Below are positions 8,215-14,521 of a DNA stretch of 64,000 nt, piece after piece (the stretch's first letter is position 1; each line of letters opens with the position of its first letter). Below the pieces are notes generated by a model. The model was not told the origin of the DNA, did not search any database, and saw only the letters and a program-made list of their open reading frames with translations. Made by a program: the position numbers and the translations under genes. The stretch is from Deinococcus yavapaiensis KR-236 (GTDB taxonomy: Bacteria; Deinococcota; Deinococci; Deinococcales; Deinococcaceae). The stretch is from positions 1 through 64,000 of the forward strand of contig NZ_QJSX01000003.1 in the NCBI RefSeq assembly GCF_003217515.1, written 5' to 3'.

Positions 8215-8994
8215 TCAGACGTCCTTGCGCTCGAAGGTGAACACGGACAGCAGGCCGAAGCCGACCGTGTAGATGGCGAGCAGGATGAGCGAGCGCGTGA
8301 CTGCGCTGGGGTCGGGCTGCACGTACGCGTCGAGGTGCGTCGTGAGCAGCAGTTGCTGGAAGTTGATGGGGAACACCACCAGCAGCCGCATGAGCAGCAG
8401 CGTCGCGATGGTCGCGAGGGCCGCCGCCGCCGTGTTGAGGTACAGCACGCCGAACAGCAAGGCGAGGGCCGCGATCGGCATCAAGGTCGCCGCGGCGAGC
8501 AGGAAGCCGCGCACGATGTCGCCGAGGGCGGCGCTCGGAGACAACAGACCTTGCCCCACGAACCCGGTCGCACCGAAGCCCGTTCCACCCGCGAACTCGG
8601 CGAAACCGAAGCGAGCCCCGGCGAGCAGGCTGGCCAGCAGCAGCACGCCGACGAGCAGCAGCGGATACGTGAGGGCGGTGAGCAGCTTCGCGGCGAGCAG
8701 CTTGCTGCGGCTCAAGGGACGCAGCAGCAGCGGCGCGAGGGTGCCGCTGCTGATTTCCGAGCCGATCAGTTCGGCGCTCGTGACGGCCACGAAGATCGGC
8801 AGCAGGAATTGCGCGGCGGTGATGAGGGCGAGGGCGGGTACTTGCCAGCCGCTCACGAGAATGAGGTTGTACACGTCTTGCAACCTCGGCGCGAAACTCC
8901 AAATCCACGGCAGAAGCACCGCCACGATCAGCGCGAGCCGAACGGAGCGAAAGCCGATCAGCTTGCGGTACTCCAACGCGATCAAGCTCAGCAT
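8215..8994 (-). CDS. ABC-2 type transporter permease
   Basis: A 259-aa membrane protein with six hydrophobic segments in ABC-2 (NatB/YhaP-like) layout: an N-terminal cytoplasmic start (MLSLIALEYRKLIGFRS), TM1, and the typical coupling segment AELIGSEISSGTLAPLLLRPLSRSKLLAAK (written here in parts: SEISSGTLAPLLLRPLSR), then four more membrane spans and a charged C-terminus. It partners the ATPase gene 36 nt upstream to form an exporter of unknown substrate. The ATG at 8994 follows an AAAGGTGA Shine-Dalgarno, as expected for the second gene of an operon. A hairpin terminator follows the stop. Confidence 0.85.
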   Translation of the reverse strand: MLSLIALEYRKLIGFRSVRLALIVAVLLPWIWSFAPRLQDVYNLILVSGWQVPALALITAAQFLLPIFVAVTSAELIGSEISSGTLAPLLLRPLSRSKLLAAKLLTALTYPLLLVGVLLLASLLAGARFGFAEFAGGTGFGATGFVGQGLLSPSAALGDIVRGFLLAAATLMPIAALALLFGVLYLNTAAAALATIATLLLMRLLVVFPINFQQLLLTTHLDAYVQPDPSAVTRSLILLAIYTVGFGLLSVFTFERKDV

Positions 8995-9030
8995 ACGAAT
9001 TTCACCTTTTGAACGTCACCTTTCCCCGGG

Positions 9031-9990
9031 TCACTTTTCCAGCCGCTCGCGGTAGTACTCGTAGAGGTCGAACAAGTCGGGCGCGGCTTCCAGCACGCGC
9101 ACGCCCTCGAACGCGAGCCGCGCGAGAACGTCGGGCACGAACGCTTCGTCGCGAAGCTCCGCGACGGCGTACGGAGTGCGAACGGTCGCGCGGTTGACGA
9201 AATCGAGGGTGCTCATGATCGACGCCGCGCGGCTCGGATCGTCGACACGAAAGCGGAAGGCGCTGTGGCGCGCGCTCAAGTCCACGGTGTCCACGAGACG
9301 CCCGCCCGCCAGGATGCCGACGGTGTGCGCGTACGCCGCGATTTCCCTCAAGTGGTGCGACGACAAGATGACGGCGCCGCCCGACGCGGCATGGTCCGAC
9401 ACGATGCGGTGAATGAGGCCGATTCCGAGCGGGTCGAGTCCCGACGTCGGCTCGTCGAGGATCAGCACTTCCGGCTGCGCGAGAATGGCGCTCGCCACGC
9501 CCAGCCGCTGCCGCTGCCCCAGCGAGTACTCGCCGACCCGGCGGTCCGCCATGCGCGTGAGCTCCACGAGCGCGAGCACTTCACGAATGCGCGCGTCGTT
9601 CACGCGCGCGCCGCGCGCACCTTGCGAAGCGAGACGCGCGTGAAGTCGCAAGTTCTCGGCCCCCGTGAAGCGCGTGTAGAACTTCGCGGGCGCTTCCACG
9701 ACCGCTCCGAGCGTGGCGCGCGCCCGGCTGCCTTCCTCGTGGACGTTGCGTCCCATGAGGGTGACTTCGCCGCTGGAGGGAAACGCGAGGCCCGTGATGC
9801 AGCGAATGAGCGTCGTCTTGCCCGCGCCGTTGGGTCCGGTGAGCGCGAAGACTTCTCCGCTGCTCACCGTGAGGTCGATGGAGTCGAGAATGGGAACGCG
9901 CCCGTAACGTTTACTGAGTCCGCGCACGACAACGGCCGGTTGCCCGTCGCCGCGCACGCCGGACGAAAGCACTCCTCGTTCTTGGATCAC
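9031..9990 (-). CDS. ABC transporter ATP-binding protein
   Basis: A 319-aa ABC ATPase. Walker A is GPNGAGKTTLIR (residues ~53-64), the signature region is EYSLGQRQRLGVASA, and Walker B is VLILDEPTSGLDPLG with a switch His in ILSSHHL. A ~90-residue C-terminal extension follows the nucleotide-binding domain, as in NatA/BcrA-type exporters. It energises the ABC-2 permease encoded just downstream. A GTG start at 9990 lies 5 nt after TAAGCT (9996-10001), consistent with a leaderless transcript for the two-gene operon. Substrate unknown; drug, peptide or lipid export are all possible. Confidence 0.92.
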   Translation of the reverse strand: MIQERGVLSSGVRGDGQPAVVVRGLSKRYGRVPILDSIDLTVSSGEVFALTGPNGAGKTTLIRCITGLAFPSSGEVTLMGRNVHEEGSRARATLGAVVEAPAKFYTRFTGAENLRLHARLASQGARGARVNDARIREVLALVELTRMADRRVGEYSLGQRQRLGVASAILAQPEVLILDEPTSGLDPLGIGLIHRIVSDHAASGGAVILSSHHLREIAAYAHTVGILAGGRLVDTVDLSARHSAFRFRVDDPSRAASIMSTLDFVNRATVRTPYAVAELRDEAFVPDVLARLAFEGVRVLEAAPDLFDLYEYYRERLEK

Positions 9991-10059
9991 AATTCAGCTT
10001 AACAAAGTCTTGAGGCGCCTCGACCGGGAAACTTCACGGCCGTCGAGAATTCGAGCCGA

Positions 10060-10716
10060 TCAGCTCGGCCGTTCGACGCGGTGGAACGTCTCGCGCAGGA
10101 TGCGGCCCGGGAACTTGCGCATGAAGTCCACGGTGGACAACGCTTGCGTGCGGTGCTGCGCGATCGCCTTGAGCTTGCGTTCCAAGTACGGCGACGCGTC
10201 CATCTCGACGTTCGGCGGCAGGTACGCCTCCAAAAGCTTGGGATCCTCGGGCGGCGGGCCCGCGTAGAACCACAACTCGGGCCGCTCGTCGAGCGATTCG
10301 AAGGCTCGCCGCACGGCGGCGGACGTCGCGACGTGATCGGGGTGGCCGTTGCTGCCGTTGGGAGGAAAGGTCAGGACGACGTGTGGCCGCAACTCGCCAA
10401 TGGCGTTCGCCGCGACGCCCGCGAGCTCCGAGACGTCCACGTCCTTCAGGCCACCGTCCGGGTACGTCAGGTGACGGTGTTCCTGCACGCCGAGCACGCC
10501 GAGACATGCGCGAAGCTCGGCTTCGCGAAGCTCGGCGAGTTCCTGGGGCGAGTTGGCGAGGCCGAGCGTGCGACCTTTCTCGCCGCGCGTGAGGGTCACG
10601 AGCGCGACGCGCTCGCCCGCGTCCGTCGCGCGCATGATGAGGCCCGCCGCGCCGTATACCTCGTCGTCCGGGTGCGGCACGATCAACAACAGGTTCGTAG
10701 AAGCCGAAGTCGTCAT
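10060..10716 (-). CDS. PIG-L family deacetylase, bacillithiol biosynthesis BshB-like
   Basis: A 218-aa zinc-dependent LmbE/PIG-L deacetylase. The zinc site is LLIVPHPDDEVYGAAG (residues ~9-24) and the partner His lies in NGHPDHVATS (~125-134). Family members with this length and the TLTRGEKGRTLGL motif are the BshB2-type enzymes that remove acetyl from GlcNAc-malate in bacillithiol synthesis. Two DinB/YfiT proteins nearby fit a bacillithiol-using host. The ATG at 10716 is 7 nt after TACGTT (10724-10729), so the transcript is probably leaderless; an in-frame ATG at 10806 would start upstream of that box and adds a non-conserved segment. The exact amide substrate is inferred. Confidence 0.82.
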   Translation of the reverse strand: MTTSASTNLLLIVPHPDDEVYGAAGLIMRATDAGERVALVTLTRGEKGRTLGLANSPQELAELREAELRACLGVLGVQEHRHLTYPDGGLKDVDVSELAGVAANAIGELRPHVVLTFPPNGSNGHPDHVATSAAVRRAFESLDERPELWFYAGPPPEDPKLLEAYLPPNVEMDASPYLERKLKAIAQHRTQALSTVDFMRKFPGRILRETFHRVERPS

Positions 10717-10814
10717 AGGCGGCAACGTACCACTTCCGCGCGCCATTCGCCTGAAGGTGAACGACCTGCGCGCGTCAGGAGAAGCATCTCGAATGTCAGG
10801 CTTCATCTAACCTT

Positions 10815-10908
10815 TATAATGATGGGGATGCTCCGCCTTTCCATTCCTTCACCGCGGCGAGCGCGCCCAGCCCGAACTCGCTTCGCGGTGGGCGCGCTCG
10901 CCGCGGTG
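10815..10908 (+). promoter_or_regulatory. consensus -10 box and 20-bp hairpin ahead of the permease operon
   Basis: A perfect TATAAT (10815-10820) is followed by a perfect 20-bp inverted repeat, 10850-10869 with 10889-10908, loop 19 nt (extending 1 bp outward by an A-T pair). The right arm ends 2 nt before the GTG at 10911. There is no T-tract, so it resembles a leader or translation-control hairpin more than a terminator. Confidence 0.6.
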
Positions 10909-10914
10909 AGGTGA
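10828..10914 (+). CDS. putative leaderless 28-codon leader ORF
   Basis: ATG at 10828 lies 7 nt after the TATAAT box, the spacing of leaderless genes in this window. The ORF encodes a short basic peptide (begins MLRLSIPSPRRARP, ends ALAAVR) and its stop overlaps the permease start codon by GTGA. Most of the ORF is the 20-bp hairpin described above. I recognise no homolog. It may be a leader that couples translation to the permease, or the ATG may simply be fortuitous. Another ATG at 10822 is in frame but too close to the -10 box. Confidence 0.35.
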   Translation: MLRLSIPSPRRARPARTRFAVGALAAVR

Positions 10915-12074
10915 TCGTGGCGAGCGCGGCAGACTTCGTGCACTTGTCGTGGCGCGGCTTGCGGGCGCGGCGAGTGCGTTCGATCCTCACGATGGTCGCC
11001 GTGGCCGTCGCCACGGCGGGCCTCACGGTCTTCTTGTCGCTCGCCGTCGGTTTGCGCGCCGCCGTGAACGCGCAAGTGAACAGCATCCGTCCGCAACTGC
11101 AAGTCTCGCGGGCGGGACTGTTGCAGTCCCTCGCGCCGCCGCCCGACATGAGCGAGAGCGTGGTGCGGCAAGTCGAGGCGCAACGAGCGTCGTTGCAGCT
11201 CACGCACGTCACGCCCGTCATCTTGGCGCCTCAGGAGCGCGGCGGGCTTCACGTCACCCTTTACGGGATTCCGGCGTCGGCAGGGTTTCAGCGCGTCTAT
11301 CCTTACGTCCGGGCGGCGAGCGGCCGAATGATGCGGCCGGAAGACGAAGACGCCTCGGTCGTCGTGCTCGGCGACGCCGTCGCTCGCCGCCTCGGGGTGC
11401 GCGTCGGGGACGCCGTGGATCTCACGGTGCGCGAGCGCGTGAACGTCGTCGGCGTGATGGAGCGTACTTCCACCCTCACGGACGCCTTCGTGATCGCGCC
11501 GCTCGGCACTCTGCAACGCGCCTTGGACGTTCCGGGTTTCGTGTCGCTCGTCGCCGTGGAAGTCGCCCGCGACGCGGACGTGCCCTTCGTCGCGCGAAAG
11601 CTGACGGAGCGAGTCGACGCCGAGGTGCACACGCAGCGCGCCGCACGTGAAGTCGTCGCTCGGCTGCTGCGAGGCGTGGACGCCTCGCAGTGGGCGCTCG
11701 CGAGCGTCGCCCTGCTGGTCGGCTTCCTGAGCGTCCTCACGACGATCACGATGGCGAGCTTCGAACGCCGCGTCGAGCTCGCCGTGCTTCGCGCCCTCGG
11801 CTTGCGGCCCGCCCAAGCGGCAGGGCTGATCGTCTTGGACGGCGTGCTGCTCGCGTGCGCGGGCGGCGCGGCGGGCTTGCTGGCCGGTTGTCTGCTGAGT
11901 TTCGCGCTCGGCCTCGTCACGGAGGTCACGCTCGGCGTGCGAGCCACCGTGACGACTTGGAGCGTCGTCTCGTCGGTCTCGGTCGTCAGCGTCCTGATCG
12001 GCGGTTTCGCGGCCTTGCCGGGCGCGTGGGCGGCGAGTCGGCGAGGCATTCCCGACGGCTTGAGGGCGAGCTGA
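10911..12074 (+). CDS. FtsX/MacB-type ABC permease without adjacent ATPase
   Basis: A 387-aa permease with the MacB/FtsX (LolC/E) layout: TM1 at ~24-46 (RVRSILTMVAVAVATAGLTV), a ~230-residue extracytoplasmic domain with MacB_PCD features (VVVLGDAVARRLGVRVGDAVDL, followed by VVGVMERTSTLTDAF), and three C-terminal membrane segments with the conserved coupling loop ERRVELAVLRALGLRPAQ. These proteins work in mechanotransmission or lipoprotein/lipid extraction with an ATPase, but none is encoded here; it would have to act in trans. A GTG at 10911 is used; GTG at 10917 is an alternative. The SDR gene begins 1 nt after its stop, indicating an operon. Confidence 0.85.
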   Translation: MIVASAADFVHLSWRGLRARRVRSILTMVAVAVATAGLTVFLSLAVGLRAAVNAQVNSIRPQLQVSRAGLLQSLAPPPDMSESVVRQVEAQRASLQLTHVTPVILAPQERGGLHVTLYGIPASAGFQRVYPYVRAASGRMMRPEDEDASVVVLGDAVARRLGVRVGDAVDLTVRERVNVVGVMERTSTLTDAFVIAPLGTLQRALDVPGFVSLVAVEVARDADVPFVARKLTERVDAEVHTQRAAREVVARLLRGVDASQWALASVALLVGFLSVLTTITMASFERRVELAVLRALGLRPAQAAGLIVLDGVLLACAGGAAGLLAGCLLSFALGLVTEVTLGVRATVTTWSVVSSVSVVSVLIGGFAALPGAWAASRRGIPDGLRAS

Positions 12075-12075
12075 C

Positions 12076-12948
12076 GTGTCGACCTTCGCACGCTTCTTGT
12101 TGTCCCCGCCGCGCTGCCGCGACTTGACGTCGTTGCGGCGGGTCGTGCGCGGAAAGACGGTGCTGATCACGGGCGCGTCCTTCGGCATCGGCGAAGCCAC
12201 CGCCAAGCTGTTCGGCGCGGCGGGCGCGCACGTCGTCCTCACGGCGCGCACGCAAGACAGGCTGCGCGAGGTGGCGCGCGCCGTGGAAGCGGCGGGCGGA
12301 CGCGCGACCGTCTTGCCGCTCGACCTTTCGCGTCCGCACGACGTCGACGCCTTCGTCGAGACGTTGCTGCGACTGCATCCACGGGTGGACGTCGTGATCA
12401 GCAACGCCGGGAAGTCCATTCGGCGCTCGGCCCTCCTCGCCCGTGAACGGCGCGACCTCGAACGCTCGCTCGCCGTGAACTTCACGAGTCCCGCCGCGCT
12501 GCTCCTCGCCTTGCTGCCGAGCATGATCGCGGCGGGCGGCGGGCGGATCGTGAACGTCTCGACGGTGTCCGCCAAGCCTCCCGCCGCGCCGAGATGGGCG
12601 TCGTATCAAGGCAGCAAGGCGGGCTTCGACGTGTGGCTCGGCAGCGTCGCCGGGGAGATCGAACCGCTCGGGGTGCGCGTTGCCAGCGTGTACTTGCCGC
12701 TCGTGAGAACGCGCATGAGCGCCGCGAGCGGTCTGTACGACCGACTGCCCGCCCTCACGCCGCTCGACGCCGCCTGGGTCGTCGCGGGCGCCGTCGTGAC
12801 GCCGCGTCGCCGCGTCGCCCCGTGGTGGCTGGGCGCGCAGGAACTCGTCTCGCTGCTGCTGCCCGGCGTCGTGAACGCGGCGCTGAGCCGCGCCGAGGCG
12901 TACGAGCGGCGCCGTGAAGCGAGCGGCGGATCGGGGAAGACGCCGTGA
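12076..12948 (+). CDS. short-chain dehydrogenase/reductase
   Basis: A 290-aa classical SDR. The Rossmann motif is ITGASFGIG (residues ~31-39), the NAG motif is VVISNAGKSIR, the catalytic Ser lies in VNVSTVSAK, and YQGSKAG gives the Tyr-x-x-x-Lys pair (~176-180). There is a ~26-residue N-terminal extension and a C-terminal hydrophobic stretch (ELVSLLLPGVVNAAL) that may contact membrane, as in fatty-acyl/ketoacyl reductases acting on lipid substrates. A GTG start at 12076 follows the permease stop by one base, and the ligase gene overlaps its stop (GTGA), so all three are one transcription unit. Substrate is inferred to be acyl or lipid from context. Confidence 0.85.
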   Translation: MSTFARFLLSPPRCRDLTSLRRVVRGKTVLITGASFGIGEATAKLFGAAGAHVVLTARTQDRLREVARAVEAAGGRATVLPLDLSRPHDVDAFVETLLRLHPRVDVVISNAGKSIRRSALLARERRDLERSLAVNFTSPAALLLALLPSMIAAGGGRIVNVSTVSAKPPAAPRWASYQGSKAGFDVWLGSVAGEIEPLGVRVASVYLPLVRTRMSAASGLYDRLPALTPLDAAWVVAGAVVTPRRRVAPWWLGAQELVSLLLPGVVNAALSRAEAYERRREASGGSGKTP

Positions 12949-14462
12949 GCGTGCTGGCGGCGCTCGCTTCGACGGGTCTGTTGAGAAGCCGGCCCGTGAG
13001 CGCGGTGCGTCAAGCCGTCAGGGTCGCGCTTCGGCACGGCCCGAACTTGTACGCTCTCGCTGCCTGGACGGCCGCGCGCTTTCCCGACCGAACCGCGCTC
13101 GTCGAGCTCGACGGATCGACGTCGTACCGAGCCCTCGTCGCGAGAGCGAACGTGCTCGCCGACGCGCTGACCGCCCGCCTTTCCGGGAACGGAACGGTCG
13201 GGTTGCTGATGCGTAACCACGCGACGTTCGTGGAGGCCCTTTTGGCTTGCGAGCGCGACGGGCGGCGCGTCGTGCTTCTCAACACGACGTGGTCCGCCCG
13301 CGAGGTGCGCGAGGCGTGCGAGCGGCACGACGTTCGACTGCTGCTCGCCGACGACGAGTTCACGGGCGAGCGCCGCGAAGACGACACGCCCGCTTGGTCC
13401 ACTTCCGAGATGCGTGCCCTGCGACGCGACGATACGCCGCGCCGCGCCGCGCGGCGCGCGAAGAGCGGCCTCGTCGTTCTCACGTCGGGCAGCACGGGAC
13501 CTCCCAAGGCGGTCGAGCGACGCTCGAAGTCGTTGCTCGTCCTCCCGATCCTCGCGCACCTCGCGTCTCACCTGCCGCTGAGAATGCACGCGCCGACCCT
13601 GCTGACCCTCCCGATGTTCCACGGGCACGGTCTCGCGGCGCTCGCCTGCGCCCTCGCGCTCGCCGCTCCCTTGCACGTCTTCGAGCGCGGCGCGACCGAG
13701 GCGTTCGCCCGGGTGCTCGCCGAGCGCGACATCGAGGTGCTCGTCCTCGTTCCGACGATCCTGCACCGTCTGATCGACGTGGACGCGCGGGCTCCCGAAC
13801 TGCGCGCGATCGTGTGCGGATCGGCGCCGTTGCGCGCCGCCCTCGCGCGGCGCGCCCTGTCACACTTCGGCCCGGTCTTGTTCAATTTGTACGGCTCGAG
13901 CGAGGCGGGCCTCGTTTCCCTCGCCACGCCTTCGCGGCTGCTCGCCGCGCCCGATTCGGTCGGTCGCGTCTTGCCGGGGGTGCGTGTGTCGGTTCGGCGG
14001 CGCGACGGAGCGTGCGCCCCGCCGAGCGAACTCGGTGAAGTCGTCGTGCGAAGCCCGCTCGTCGTGTCCTCGCTTTCAGGGGGAGAAGTCGCTACCGGCG
14101 ATATCGGTCGGCTCGACACGTCGGGCTGGTTGCATTTGGAGGGACGCCTCGACGACCTGCTGATTTGCGGCGGGGAGAACGTCTCGCCCGAGGCCGTCGA
14201 AGTTCGCGTCGAGACCTTGACGTACGTGCGGGCGTGCGCCGTGTTCGGTTTGCCCGACGAGGAGTACGGCCAAGTGCTCGGGATGCTGGTGGTGTCCGCC
14301 CCGGAAGTTCCCGAGGCCGCCGTTCGCTTGCGAAGCGACCTCGCCCGCCTCTTGCCGAAGGCCCTTCGGCCAAAAGAGGTCACGTTCGTTGCCGAGTTGC
14401 CGCGCACCGCTTCCGGCAAACTCGACCGCGCACGAGTGCGACGTTTGGGCGACCGTGTGTGA
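12945..14462 (+). CDS. acyl-CoA synthetase/AMP-dependent acyl ligase
   Basis: A 505-aa adenylate-forming enzyme (ANL superfamily). The P-loop is LVLTSGSTGPPKAVE (residues ~181-195), A4/A5 motifs include MFHGHGLAAL and NLYGSSEAGLVS, the hinge region is TGDIGRLDTSGWLHLEGRLDDLLICGGENVSPEAVE (cited in parts: GDIGRLD, GRLDDLLICGGENVSP), and the A10 lysine is in PRTASGKLDR. It resembles FadD-like fatty acyl-CoA or long-chain acyl ligases. With the SDR and FtsX-type permease it forms a compact operon that could activate and reduce a lipid acyl chain near the membrane; this pathway idea is inference. The GTG start overlaps the SDR stop by 4 nt. Confidence 0.87.
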   Translation: MSVLAALASTGLLRSRPVSAVRQAVRVALRHGPNLYALAAWTAARFPDRTALVELDGSTSYRALVARANVLADALTARLSGNGTVGLLMRNHATFVEALLACERDGRRVVLLNTTWSAREVREACERHDVRLLLADDEFTGERREDDTPAWSTSEMRALRRDDTPRRAARRAKSGLVVLTSGSTGPPKAVERRSKSLLVLPILAHLASHLPLRMHAPTLLTLPMFHGHGLAALACALALAAPLHVFERGATEAFARVLAERDIEVLVLVPTILHRLIDVDARAPELRAIVCGSAPLRAALARRALSHFGPVLFNLYGSSEAGLVSLATPSRLLAAPDSVGRVLPGVRVSVRRRDGACAPPSELGEVVVRSPLVVSSLSGGEVATGDIGRLDTSGWLHLEGRLDDLLICGGENVSPEAVEVRVETLTYVRACAVFGLPDEEYGQVLGMLVVSAPEVPEAAVRLRSDLARLLPKALRPKEVTFVAELPRTASGKLDRARVRRLGDRV

Positions 14463-14479
14463 TCGTCCTCGATCTTCGG

Positions 14480-14521
14480 TACACTGTACGGGGCTTCATA
14501 GACCCTTGAAGTAAGAATGGT
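14480..14521 (+). promoter_or_regulatory. promoter and leader of HD-GYP gene
   Basis: TACACT (14480-14485) would start transcription near 14492, giving a ~30-nt leader with a weak GAAGTAAG Shine-Dalgarno ahead of the GTG at 14522. Unlike most nearby genes this one is not leaderless. Confidence 0.4.
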
